Source of the DNA: Aeromicrobium sp. Root472D3
Lineage (GTDB): Bacteria; Actinomycetota; Actinomycetes; Propionibacteriales; Nocardioidaceae
DNA length: 64,000 nt
Direction: 5' to 3'
Assembly: GCF_001426485.1 (NCBI RefSeq)
Contig: NZ_LMET01000001.1
Location: 482,844 to 546,843 of the forward strand
The position numbers and the translations under genes were made by a program. The notes below the pieces were generated by a model. That model saw nothing but the letters and a program-made list of their open reading frames with translations. It was not told the DNA's origin and searched no databases. This document shows, piece after piece, positions 6,945 to 15,714 of the stretch (position 1 is its first letter; every line of letters begins with the position of its first letter).

Positions 6945-9203
6945 CTACGCCGCCGGCGGCGGCACGATGGGAGTCGCCGGAGTTGTCGGCGCCGGGGTCG
7001 TCGGCTCGGGAGCCGGCGGCTGCGTCGGCGCGGGCGTCGTCGGAGCCGGGGTCGTCGGCTCGGGCTCGCGCGTCTTGCGCGTCTTCTCCGGCTTCGGCTT
7101 CTCGGTCTTCTTCGGCGCGGGCGCGACGTAGTTCGTGCCCTTCTCGCTCTGGATGTTGGCCGGAGGCGGGAACGTGCCGCACTCGGAGCCCTGCAGGGCC
7201 GCGTCCATGTACGTCTTGAACGTGCGCGCCGGCGTCTGGCCGCCGAAGAACGTCGGCAGCATGTAGCCCTCGAGGTTCTCGTTGCCCTTGCCGCGGTTGT
7301 ACATCACGGCGGTGGCGAGCTTGGGCGTGATGCCGGCGAACCACGACGACGACACGTGCTGGTCGTCGTCGTTGCCGTCGGTGGCCGCGGTGGCGGTGCC
7401 GGTCTTGCCCGCCGTCGTGCAGATCGACGAGGCCAGCGTGCCGCTGCCGGACGTCACGACGCCCCGCATCGCGGCGATGGTGTCGGCCACGACGTCCTCG
7501 GGGATCGTCCGGCGGGTCTTGTTCTCGTGCTCGTGCAGGACGCTGCCCTGGTAGTCGGTGACCTTCTGCACCATGTACCACTCGGCGCGCTTGCCGCCGG
7601 CGGCCAGCGTCGCGTACGAGTTGGCGATGTCGATCGGGGCGACCTGGTTGGCGCCGAGCGAGATGTTGGCGGTCTTCTCCCAGGTGTCGGTCGTCGCCTT
7701 CGGGATGCCGGCCTGGTTCGCGGCCTTCAGCACCTTGTCGGCGCCCTTGGCCCAGTCGCTCTGCATGCCGCCGGCCATCTGGATCGTCAGGTCGACGAAG
7801 GCCGCGTTGACCGACTTGGCCGTCGCGGTCGACAGCGGGATGCGTCCGTACGACGATCCGCCGCTGTCGCCCTGGTTCTCGGTCAGGATGTTGCCCTTGT
7901 CGTCGCGCAGCGGCGAGTTGCCGTTGAGCACGGTCTTGAGGCTGTAGCCGTCCTCGAGTGCCGCGATGACCGCGAACACCTTGAACGTCGAGCCCGGCTG
8001 CGTGCCGAGCATCGCCCAGTTCTGCTCGCTCTTCAGGAAGTCGGGCCCGCCGTACATCGCACGCACCGCTCCCGTGCCGGGCTGCACCGACACCAGCGCG
8101 GGGTGCAGCTCGGGGGCACCGGACGGCCGGTTGTCCTTGACGGCCTCGACGGCGTCCTTCTGGTCCTCGTAGTCGAACGTCGTGACGATGCGCAGACCGC
8201 CACCCTCGACCTGCGAGGGGCTGAACTCGAGCTTGGCCATCTGCTCCTTGACCGCCGCGAGCAGGAAGCCCTTCGTGCCGCCGAATCGGTTGAGGTCCTT
8301 CTTGTCCTTGACCTCGGGCAGCTTGTCGGCGAACTTCGCGGCCTCGTCGGCCGTGATGGCCTTGGACTCGACCATGCCGTTGAGCACGTACTGGAAGCGC
8401 GGCATGATGCGCGCCGCGGCGCCCTCGGCGTACGGGTCGTAGTAGCTGGGGCTGTTGATGATCGTGGCGAGCAGCGCCGACTGCGCGTAGTTGAGCTGCG
8501 AGGCGGGCTTGCCGAAGTAGTTCTGCGACGCGACCTGGATGCCGTACGAGCCGTTGCCGAAGTAGATCGTGTTGAGGTAGCCCTCGAGGATCTGCTTCTT
8601 GCTGAGCTGGTTGTGGATCTTGATCGAGAGGATCGCCTCCTTGACCTTGCGGCTGTAGGAGCGCTCCTGCGTCAGGTAGAGGATCTTGACGTACTGCTGC
8701 GTGATCGTCGAGCCGCCACCCTGGATCTCGCCGCTCGTCGTGTTGTCGCGGACGGCGCGCAGGATGCCCTTCAGGTCGATGCCCCGGTTGGTGTAGAACG
8801 TGCGGTCCTCGGCGGCGATCGCCGCGGCCTGCATCGAGGCGGGGATCTGGTCGATCGACACGCTCTCGCGGTCCTGCAGCGCGAACTCGCCGAGCTTGTG
8901 CTTGCCGTCGGAGTAGTAGACCTGCGTCGTCTGGGTCTGGAAGTCGGCGTTGGCGTCGGGGATCGCGATGGCCCGGTACAGGACGAAGAACGTCAGCGCC
9001 GCGGCCAGCACGCCGGCGACCGCGAGGAACGAGAACCAGCGCAGGGTCTTGGTCCACCAGGGGCCGCGGCCGCCGATCTTGCGGCCGACGCCGCCGACGG
9101 CTCCGCCCCGGCGTGCCGTCTTCGACGACGCCGTGGTGGTCGATCCTCGCTTGCTCTTCGCCGCGCTCGCGGTGGGCGAGGGGCGCTTTCGCTGTGTTGC
9201 CAA
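6945..9203 (-). CDS. Class A penicillin-binding protein (bifunctional transglycosylase/transpeptidase)
   Basis: This protein polymerises and crosslinks peptidoglycan outside the membrane. Order: a basic cytoplasmic tail, one membrane helix (about residues 54-80), a GT51 transglycosylase domain with EDRTFYTNRGID and GGSTITQQYVK, and a transpeptidase domain with STFK, SVN and KTGTA. It ends in a Lys/Glu/Pro-rich and then TTPAPTTPA-rich tail. I chose a TTG start at 9203, which has GGAGGT 10 nt upstream. The ATG at 9221 overlaps that ribosome-binding site, but remains possible. It is divergent from padR-ino1, as ponA1 is near ino1 in mycobacteria. Confidence 0.92.
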   Translation of the reverse strand: MATQRKRPSPTASAAKSKRGSTTTASSKTARRGGAVGGVGRKIGGRGPWWTKTLRWFSFLAVAGVLAAALTFFVLYRAIAIPDANADFQTQTTQVYYSDGKHKLGEFALQDRESVSIDQIPASMQAAAIAAEDRTFYTNRGIDLKGILRAVRDNTTSGEIQGGGSTITQQYVKILYLTQERSYSRKVKEAILSIKIHNQLSKKQILEGYLNTIYFGNGSYGIQVASQNYFGKPASQLNYAQSALLATIINSPSYYDPYAEGAAARIMPRFQYVLNGMVESKAITADEAAKFADKLPEVKDKKDLNRFGGTKGFLLAAVKEQMAKLEFSPSQVEGGGLRIVTTFDYEDQKDAVEAVKDNRPSGAPELHPALVSVQPGTGAVRAMYGGPDFLKSEQNWAMLGTQPGSTFKVFAVIAALEDGYSLKTVLNGNSPLRDDKGNILTENQGDSGGSSYGRIPLSTATAKSVNAAFVDLTIQMAGGMQSDWAKGADKVLKAANQAGIPKATTDTWEKTANISLGANQVAPIDIANSYATLAAGGKRAEWYMVQKVTDYQGSVLHEHENKTRRTIPEDVVADTIAAMRGVVTSGSGTLASSICTTAGKTGTATAATDGNDDDQHVSSSWFAGITPKLATAVMYNRGKGNENLEGYMLPTFFGGQTPARTFKTYMDAALQGSECGTFPPPANIQSEKGTNYVAPAPKKTEKPKPEKTRKTREPEPTTPAPTTPAPTQPPAPEPTTPAPTTPATPIVPPPAA

Positions 9204-9349
9204 GGGTCCGTCTACCTCCATACAGGACCCGTGGTGCGAGTCCGTCGTCGGTCAAGTGTGCCGAACGTACCTGAGAGATGACCAATCGCCGGCACGCCCG
9301 TGTCGTGGGTCACGCGACGGGGCGACTAGGCAGACGTGACGTGTCGATG

Positions 9350-9362
9350 TATCGTCCCGATA
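9350..9362. promoter_or_regulatory. Short palindrome upstream of padR, candidate operator
   Basis: TATCG-TCC-CGATA is a perfect dyad 33 nt upstream of the PadR start, in the divergent region shared with the penicillin-binding protein gene. PadR regulators often bind dyads at their own promoter. The site is short and assignment is by position only. Confidence 0.35.
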
Positions 9363-9395
9363 TAACAAACGAACGACTATGTCAGGGACACGACG

Positions 9396-9992
9396 ATGAC
9401 ACGACGCGGCGCGGCGCTCGAGGTGGCAGTCCTCGGACTGCTCCACGACGCCCCGATGCACGGGTACGAGCTGCGCAAGCAGGTCAACGCCCTGCTCGGG
9501 TGGGGTCGCATCCTGTCGTACGGCACGCTCTACCCGGCGCTGAAGGCGCTGGGCCGGGCGGGCTACGTCGTCGCCGACGAGACCGTCGACCCCGAGGGTC
9601 GGGGACGTCGGCCGCGCATCGTCTACCAGCTGACGGCCGAGGGCAAGGAGCACTTCGCCCAGGCCCTCGAGGACTCCGGTCCGTCGGCGTGGGACGACGA
9701 GACGTTCGGCGTCCGGTTCGCGTTCTTCTCGCGCACCGACGCCGCGTCGCGGGTCCGCATCCTCGAGGGGCGCCGCAGCCGGCTCGAGGAGCGGCTCGAG
9801 AACGTCCGTGCCGCGGGCCAGCGCAAGCGGGACCGTGCCGACTCCTACACGTTGGAGCTCCAGCGCCATGGCCTGGAGTCGGTCGAGCGCGAGGTCAGGT
9901 GGCTGACCGAGCTGATCGACCGCGAGCGGTCCGGCGGCTACCCCGACACGGACGACGGCACCACCGAGACCAGCACCACCACCGAGAAGTGA
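9396..9992 (+). CDS. PadR-family transcriptional regulator
   Basis: A 198-residue protein. The N-terminal PadR winged helix is clear: [18 protein letters not shown], then [17 protein letters not shown] and [17 protein letters not shown] (residues 8-85). A longer Vir-like helical C-terminal dimerisation part follows. It lies 25 nt upstream of ino1, the same neighbour pair as in mycobacteria (Rv0047c-Rv0046c). Control of ino1 or itself is plausible, but the ligand and operator are unknown. Confidence 0.88.
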   Translation: MTRRGAALEVAVLGLLHDAPMHGYELRKQVNALLGWGRILSYGTLYPALKALGRAGYVVADETVDPEGRGRRPRIVYQLTAEGKEHFAQALEDSGPSAWDDETFGVRFAFFSRTDAASRVRILEGRRSRLEERLENVRAAGQRKRDRADSYTLELQRHGLESVEREVRWLTELIDRERSGGYPDTDDGTTETSTTTEK

Positions 9993-10017
9993 CATCACCA
10001 TCAACGAAGGAGAACCC

Positions 10018-11097
10018 ATGGGTTCGATACGCGTAGCAATCGTGGGCGTGGGCAACTGCGCCACGTCCCTCATCCAGGGCGTGGAGTACTACAAGGACGC
10101 CGACCCCGAGGGCAACGTCCCCGGGCTCATGCACGTCAAGTTCGGCGAGTACCACGTCAACGACATCGAGTTCGTCGCCGCGTTCGACGTCGACGCCAAG
10201 AAGGTCGGCTTCGACCTCTCCGAGGCCACGCAGGCCAGCGAGAACAACACGATCAAGATCGCCGACGTCGCCCCGACCGGCGTCATCGTCCAGAAGGGCA
10301 ACACGCTCGACGGTCTCGGCAAGTACTACCGCGAGACGATCGAGGAGTCGGACGCCGAGGCGGTCGACGTCGTCCAGGTGCTCAAGGACACCCAGGCCGA
10401 CGTCCTCGTGTCGTACCTGCCGGTCGGCTCCGAGCAGGCCGACAAGTTCTACGCGCAGTGCGCGATCGACGCCCAGGTGGCCTTCGTCAACGCCCTGCCC
10501 GTGTTCATCGCGTCGGACCCCGAGTGGGCCCGCAAGTTCGAGGACGCCGGCGTCCCGATCATCGGTGACGACATCAAGAGCCAGGTCGGCGCGACCATCA
10601 CGCACCGCGTCATGGCCAAGCTGTTCCAGGACCGTGGCGTCGTGCTCGACCGCACGTACCAGCTCAACGTCGGCGGCAACATGGACTTCAAGAACATGCT
10701 CGAGCGCGAGCGCCTCGAGTCCAAGAAGATCTCCAAGACGCAGGCCGTGACGTCGAACATCGACCACGACCTCGGCGCCAAGAACGTGCACATCGGCCCG
10801 TCCGACTACGTCCAGTGGCTCGACGACCGCAAGTGGGCCTACGTCCGGCTCGAGGGTCGCGCGTTCGGCGACGTCCCCCTCAACCTCGAGTACAAGCTCG
10901 AGGTCTGGGACTCGCCCAACTCGGCCGGCATCATCATCGACGCGATCCGCGCGGCGAAGATCGCCAAGGACCGTGGCATCGGTGGCGCCCTGCTCTCGGC
11001 GTCGTCCTACCTCATGAAGTCGCCGCCCGAGCAGCGTCCCGACGACCTGGGTCGCGAGATGCTCGAGAAGTACATCGCCGGCGAGGTCGAGCGCTAG
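10018..11097 (+). CDS. ino1: Inositol-3-phosphate synthase
   Basis: This enzyme converts glucose 6-phosphate to myo-inositol 3-phosphate with NAD. It is the first step toward phosphatidylinositol and mycothiol, so it links to the mycothiol enzyme encoded near 42 kb. The 359 residues fit the short actinobacterial form. The NAD-binding loop is [13 protein letters not shown], and [11 protein letters not shown] and [10 protein letters not shown] are family hallmarks of the catalytic region. The ATG is preceded by AAGGAG at good spacing. It probably forms an operon with padR and ends at a strong palindromic terminator. Confidence 0.95.
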   Translation: MGSIRVAIVGVGNCATSLIQGVEYYKDADPEGNVPGLMHVKFGEYHVNDIEFVAAFDVDAKKVGFDLSEATQASENNTIKIADVAPTGVIVQKGNTLDGLGKYYRETIEESDAEAVDVVQVLKDTQADVLVSYLPVGSEQADKFYAQCAIDAQVAFVNALPVFIASDPEWARKFEDAGVPIIGDDIKSQVGATITHRVMAKLFQDRGVVLDRTYQLNVGGNMDFKNMLERERLESKKISKTQAVTSNIDHDLGAKNVHIGPSDYVQWLDDRKWAYVRLEGRAFGDVPLNLEYKLEVWDSPNSAGIIIDAIRAAKIAKDRGIGGALLSASSYLMKSPPEQRPDDLGREMLEKYIAGEVER

Positions 11098-11120
11098 ACC
11101 GCTGGCTGAGCCACGACGGC

Positions 11121-11154
11121 GAGGGGCCCGGATCCACGTGGATCCGGGCCCCTC
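11121..11154. terminator. 34-bp perfect palindrome, bidirectional terminator
   Basis: A perfect dyad begins GAGGGGCCCGGATCCAC and is followed immediately by its exact reverse complement. It lies between the convergent ends of ino1 and the DUF808 gene. It has no U-tract, as is common in high-GC genomes, but the symmetry and position fit a shared terminator. Confidence 0.75.
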
Positions 11155-11164
11155 GTCGTCGGCG

Positions 11165-12094
11165 TCAGTGCTTCGCGGAGGCCTTGCGCGGGATCAGGTG
11201 CAGGATCGCGACGACGACCGCGCCGACCACGACGCCGATGACGGCCGAGGAGGCGGTGTTGACGAGCCAGCCGACCGCCCCGCCACCGACACCCTCCTCC
11301 CAGTGGTGCACCGTCTCGTACGGCCAGTGCCAGCCGAGCTCGTCGGCGTTGACCAGCAGGATGTGGCCGCCGACCCACAGCATCGCCACGATGCCGACGG
11401 TGGCCAGCACCTGCAGGAAGATCGGCATGCCGACGACGAGGCCGCGTCCCACTTTCTGGGCGACCGCCGACGACTTCTTGGCCAGGTGCAGCCCGATGTC
11501 GTCCATCTTCACGATCAGGCCGACGGCCCCGTAGACGAGCGCGGTGATCGCGACGGCGACGACCGCCAGGATCAGGGCCCGCGACACGAACGGCTCGTCG
11601 GTGACCTCCTTCAGCGCGATGACCATGATCTCGGCCGACAGGATGAAGTCGGTGCGGATCGCGCTGCTGACCATGGTCTTCTCGTGGTCGGCGCCCCCCT
11701 CGGCGGCGACCGGCTCGGCCGGTCCGTGGTGCTCGCCGGGGCCGAACTTCTCCCACAGCTTCTCGGCGCCCTCGAACGCGAGGTACGTGCCGCCGAGCAT
11801 CAGGATCGGCGCCAGCAGCCACTCCGCGTACTGGCTCAGCAGGAGCGCCGCCGGCAGGATGAACACGATCTTGTTGCGCAGCGAGCCCACGGCGATCTTG
11901 CGGATGACCGTCAGCTCGCGCGACGGGTCGAAGCCCTGGACGTAGCGCGGGGTCACGGCGGCGTCGTCGACGACGACCCCCGCGGCCTTCGTGCTGGCGC
12001 GACCTGCCGCGGCACCGATGTCGTCGACCGACGCGGCGGCGAGCTTGGCCAGCGCCGCGACGTCGTCGAGCAGGGCCATGAGTCCGCCGGCCAT
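11165..12094 (-). CDS. DUF808 family membrane protein
   Basis: This 309-residue protein matches the DUF808/YedI family. It has the N-terminal GGLMALLDDVAALAKLAAASVDD helix, the conserved KAAGVVVDDAAVTPRYVQG stretch and several hydrophobic helices (IVFILPAALLLS, LILAVVAVAITALVYG and others). Both ends are typical and the length is normal. The function of the family is unknown; it is predicted to sit in the inner membrane. It is convergent with ino1 and separated from the CCA enzyme gene by 38 nt on the same strand. Confidence 0.85.
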   Translation of the reverse strand: MAGGLMALLDDVAALAKLAAASVDDIGAAAGRASTKAAGVVVDDAAVTPRYVQGFDPSRELTVIRKIAVGSLRNKIVFILPAALLLSQYAEWLLAPILMLGGTYLAFEGAEKLWEKFGPGEHHGPAEPVAAEGGADHEKTMVSSAIRTDFILSAEIMVIALKEVTDEPFVSRALILAVVAVAITALVYGAVGLIVKMDDIGLHLAKKSSAVAQKVGRGLVVGMPIFLQVLATVGIVAMLWVGGHILLVNADELGWHWPYETVHHWEEGVGGGAVGWLVNTASSAVIGVVVGAVVVAILHLIPRKASAKH

Positions 12095-12132
12095 CAGGCA
12101 CGTCCCAGGAGGTTCATGGTGACGAGCCTAGA

Positions 12133-13575
12133 TCACTCCGGCCTCGGCCGAGCGGCCCAGAACGCCGTCAGCGCCTCGGTGGCGTCGGCCTCGGAGAGCG
12201 GCCCCCGGTCCATCCGCAGGTCGAGCAGGAACCGGTAGGCCTCGCCGACCTCGGGCCCCGGCGCGATGCCGAGGATCGACATGATCTGGCCACCGTCCAG
12301 GTCGGGACGGATCGAGCCGAGCTCCTCGGCCTCGGCCAGCACCGCGATGCGCCGCTCGAGCTCGTCGTACGTGCGCTGCAGGCGCTGCGCCTTGCGCTGG
12401 TTGCGCGTCGTGCAGTCGGCGCGGGTCAGGATGTGCAGGCGCTCGAGCTGGGCGCCGGCGTCGCGGACGTACCGCCGCACGGCCGAGTCGGTCCACTCGC
12501 CCGAGCCGTACCCGTGGAACCGCAGGTGCAGCTCGATCAGCGACGTGACCTGGTCGATCGTGTCGTTGCTGTAGCGCAGGGCCTTCATCCGCTTGCGCGC
12601 CAGCTTGGCGCCCACGACGTCGTGGTGGTGGAACGTGACGGTGCCGCCCTCGACGAACCGCCGCGTCCTGGGCTTGCCGATGTCGTGCAGCAGCGCCGCG
12701 AGGCGGATGACCAGGTCGGGCGCCGCGTCGAGCCGGTGCTCGAGCTCGATCGCCTGCTCCAGCACGGTCAGCGAGTGCTCGTAGACGTCCTTGTGCCGGT
12801 GGTGCTCGTCGCGCTCGAGGATCAGGGCGGGCAGCTCGGGCAGCACCTGCTCGGCCAGGCCCGTGTCGACCAGCAGCCGGAGCCCCGCGACGGGGTGGGC
12901 GCTGGTGACGAGCTTGTCGAGCTCGTCGCGCACGCGCTCGGCCGACACGATCTCGATCCGCGCCGCCATCGCGGTCATCGCGGCGACGACCTCGGGGGCC
13001 GCCGTGAAGCCGAGCTGGGCGACGAACCGCGCCGCGCGCATCATCCGCAGCGGATCGTCGCTGAACGACTGCTCGGGCGTCACGGGCGTGCGCAGCAGCC
13101 CCGCGTCGATGTCGTCGAGGCCGCCGAACAGGTCGACGAACTCGCGGGACGGCAGCCGGATGGCCATCGCGTTGACCGCGAAGTCGCGCCGCGACAGGTC
13201 GCCGTCGAGGGTGTCGCCGAACTGCACCTCGGGCTTGCGGGACCCCTCGTCGTACGCGTCGGTGCGGTACGTCGTGAGCTCGAGCTGGTGCCCGGCCCTG
13301 CGCAGCCCGATCGTGCCGAACTCGCGGCCGACGTCCCAGATCGCGTCGGCCCAGTCGGCCGCGATGCGCTCGATCTCGTCGGGGCGGGCCGAGGTCGCGA
13401 AGTCCCAGTCGTTGCCGGGACGGCCCAGCACGGCGTCGCGCACGGGGCCGCCGACGATCGACAGCTCGTGGCCCGCCGCGGCGAACAGCTCTCCGAGCTC
13501 GGCCAGGAACGGGTGCGCGTCGAGCTCGGCGTCGATCCGGGCCCGTCGGTCTGCGGTCAATGAGGGCGTGGGCAC
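12133..13575 (-). CDS. CCA tRNA nucleotidyltransferase
   Basis: Adds or repairs the 3'-CCA end of tRNAs, which the two tRNA genes here need because neither encodes CCA. The 480-residue protein has the class II nucleotidyltransferase head (GGPVRDAVLGRPGNDWDFAT), the RRDFAVNAMA motif, the DDPLRMMRAARF basic motif and an HD domain (LLHDIGKPRTRRF, then the HHDVVGA segment). I chose the GTG at 13575, which gives the MPTPSLTADRR start. TAGAGT lies 8 nt upstream and no ribosome-binding site is present, so the mRNA may be leaderless. It is divergent from the DUF6049-murJ operon, as pcnA is in mycobacteria. Confidence 0.93.
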   Translation of the reverse strand: MPTPSLTADRRARIDAELDAHPFLAELGELFAAAGHELSIVGGPVRDAVLGRPGNDWDFATSARPDEIERIAADWADAIWDVGREFGTIGLRRAGHQLELTTYRTDAYDEGSRKPEVQFGDTLDGDLSRRDFAVNAMAIRLPSREFVDLFGGLDDIDAGLLRTPVTPEQSFSDDPLRMMRAARFVAQLGFTAAPEVVAAMTAMAARIEIVSAERVRDELDKLVTSAHPVAGLRLLVDTGLAEQVLPELPALILERDEHHRHKDVYEHSLTVLEQAIELEHRLDAAPDLVIRLAALLHDIGKPRTRRFVEGGTVTFHHHDVVGAKLARKRMKALRYSNDTIDQVTSLIELHLRFHGYGSGEWTDSAVRRYVRDAGAQLERLHILTRADCTTRNQRKAQRLQRTYDELERRIAVLAEAEELGSIRPDLDGGQIMSILGIAPGPEVGEAYRFLLDLRMDRGPLSEADATEALTAFWAARPRPE

Positions 13576-13635
13576 GGGGAGACACTCTACCGCCGGGCCG
13601 CGGGCGCTTCGGCCTGTCGGCGGGCCCCGTGCGTC

Positions 13636-13648
13636 TAGCATGTCCGGG
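13636..13648 (+). promoter_or_regulatory. -10 element predicting a leaderless DUF6049-murJ mRNA
   Basis: TAGCAT at 13636-13641 is followed by 6 nt and then the GTG start at 13648. The ATG inside TAGCATG is in a frame closed by a stop at once, so it is not the start. No ribosome-binding site is seen. Confidence 0.5.
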
Positions 13649-15714
13649 TGAGCAGACGCCGGTGCACGATCCTCGTCGCGCTGCTCCTGACCACGCTGTG
13701 CTCCCTCGGCGCCCTGGCTCCGGCCGGCGCGGCCGACGACGACCCCGAGCTCTCGGTCGCGATCACGACGCTCGAGCCGACGCTGCTGGCCCCCGGTCGC
13801 GACGTCACGATGACCGGCACCGTCACGAACGACGACGACCACGCGTGGACGTCGGTGCAGGCCTACCTCGTGATCCCCGCGTCACCCTTCACGACCCGGC
13901 GCCAGATCGACCAGGCGACGTCCGACGGCCAGGCGTACACGGGCGTCCGCGTCATCGAGGCCGGGACGTTCGACGAGATGGGCGACCTCGCCGCGGGCCA
14001 GACCCTGCCGTTCCGGGTCGAGGTGCCCTACGAGCAGCTCGGCATCACGGGTGCGCAGGGTGTCTACCCCGTCGGCGTGCAGATCCTGGCGACCGACGAC
14101 GAGGGCAACCGCAGCCCCGTCGCGGTCGCGCGCGCCACGACGTTCCTGCCGCTGGTGTCGGACGCCGAGGGATCCGTGCCGACGTCGGTCGCGTGGCCGT
14201 TCCTGATGCCCGACCGCCGCGGCGCCGACGGCGACTACACCGATCCGCGGAGCCTGCTGGCCGACGTCGGCCAGGGTGGCCGGCTGCGCAACCTGCTCGA
14301 CCTCGCCGCCAGCACGCCCGCGGAGGGCTCGACCATCGTGGTCGACCCGGCCCTGCTCGTGGGCGTCGACGACGTCGCGAACGGCCGGCGCGTCGGCGAC
14401 GACGTCGAGGTGACCGCCGAACAGAAGGCGGCCGCGTCGATCTTCCTGACCGATCTGCTCGACCTCGCCCGTGCCCGCAGCCCGTGGATCCTCGACTACG
14501 ACCGCCCCGACGTCCTGGCGCTGTCGGCGCACCCCGACCTCGCCGGCCCGCTGCGCGAGGCCGTCGACCAGGCCACCTCGAGCGTCCTCGCGACGTATCA
14601 GCTGAGCGGGCGTCGCGTGTCGTGGCCGACACGTGACGGGGTCACCCGCGACCTGCTGACGACGTTGCGCGGCGACGGCGGCGCCCCCGTCATCGTGACG
14701 CCGGCGTCGGTGCCCGACTGGGACCGCCGACTGGGGTCGCTCGTCCAGTACGACACCTCCGAGGGCCCGGTCCCGCTGCTGGTCGACGACGTCCGGGACG
14801 GGAGCACCCCGGGCGAGGACTCCGCGACGACCCTGCGTCAGCGCGTGCTGAGCGAGGCGGCGCTCGCCACGCTCGAACGGACCATCGACCCCGACTCACG
14901 GGTCGACGCCGTCGTGCTCGTCGACCCGCAGTGGGACCCCGGCGCCGACTGGGCGTCGGGCCAGCTCGCGAGCGCGTTCTCGGCGCCGTTCGTGCAGCCC
15001 GTGAGCCTCGACGGCCTGCTGACCCGCTCGCTCGCGACGTACGACGGGTCCGTCCCGACGACCGCGAGGGCCCGACCGCTGTCGCGCGCGCAGCTCGTCG
15101 CGGCGACCGAGATCCTGCAGAAGGGGCAGACCCTGGGCTCGATCATCGCGCAGAACGACGGCTTCGACGCCTCGTCGGCGCGCGGCGTCGCCGAGGCGCT
15201 GGCCGTGCGGTGGCGGCTCGACCGCTCCGAGGCCCTGACGGTCGCCGCGGCGCGGGCCCGGCGCACCGGCGCGACGCTCGACCGCATCACGATCGAGGCG
15301 CCGTCGTCGGTGACCCTGTCGAGCTCGAAGGGAGGGTTCCCCCTCACGATCCGCAACGACACCGACGAGGCCATCCGCATCGGCGTCGACCTCGACTCCA
15401 GCAATCCCGCACTGGCCATCCCGGCGGTCGATCCCGTCACGATCGCGGCGGGCGAGCGGCGCACCCTGACGGTGCAGATCGACCTGGGCACCCAGCGCAC
15501 GACGTTCCTGACCGCCGGCCTGGTCACCTCGCAGGGCCAGGACGTCGGTGCGACGACGACGTTCAAGGTGCAGTCGAGCAGCATCAGCACGGTGCTGTGG
15601 GTCGCGATGGGAGCCGCCGGCGTCCTGGTGCTGGTCGCGCTGGTGCGCCGCTTCCACCGTCGCCGCACCGGCCGGGGCGGGGTCACCGAGCCCCTCGCGG
15701 ACGACGATGACTGA
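13648..15714 (+). CDS. DUF6049 family exported protein
   Basis: This 688-residue protein has a signal peptide (hydrophobic residues about 8-27, probable cleavage after AGA), a long extracellular region and a C-terminal membrane helix (VLWVAMGAAGVLVLVAL) followed by a basic tail. It is the positional counterpart of Rv3909 in M. tuberculosis, always next to murJ. A role in cell-wall assembly alongside the MurJ flippase is inferred from that fixed neighbourhood; no enzymatic motif was seen. Its stop overlaps the murJ start by 8 nt. Confidence 0.85.
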   Translation: MSRRRCTILVALLLTTLCSLGALAPAGAADDDPELSVAITTLEPTLLAPGRDVTMTGTVTNDDDHAWTSVQAYLVIPASPFTTRRQIDQATSDGQAYTGVRVIEAGTFDEMGDLAAGQTLPFRVEVPYEQLGITGAQGVYPVGVQILATDDEGNRSPVAVARATTFLPLVSDAEGSVPTSVAWPFLMPDRRGADGDYTDPRSLLADVGQGGRLRNLLDLAASTPAEGSTIVVDPALLVGVDDVANGRRVGDDVEVTAEQKAAASIFLTDLLDLARARSPWILDYDRPDVLALSAHPDLAGPLREAVDQATSSVLATYQLSGRRVSWPTRDGVTRDLLTTLRGDGGAPVIVTPASVPDWDRRLGSLVQYDTSEGPVPLLVDDVRDGSTPGEDSATTLRQRVLSEAALATLERTIDPDSRVDAVVLVDPQWDPGADWASGQLASAFSAPFVQPVSLDGLLTRSLATYDGSVPTTARARPLSRAQLVAATEILQKGQTLGSIIAQNDGFDASSARGVAEALAVRWRLDRSEALTVAAARARRTGATLDRITIEAPSSVTLSSSKGGFPLTIRNDTDEAIRIGVDLDSSNPALAIPAVDPVTIAAGERRTLTVQIDLGTQRTTFLTAGLVTSQGQDVGATTTFKVQSSSISTVLWVAMGAAGVLVLVALVRRFHRRRTGRGGVTEPLADDDD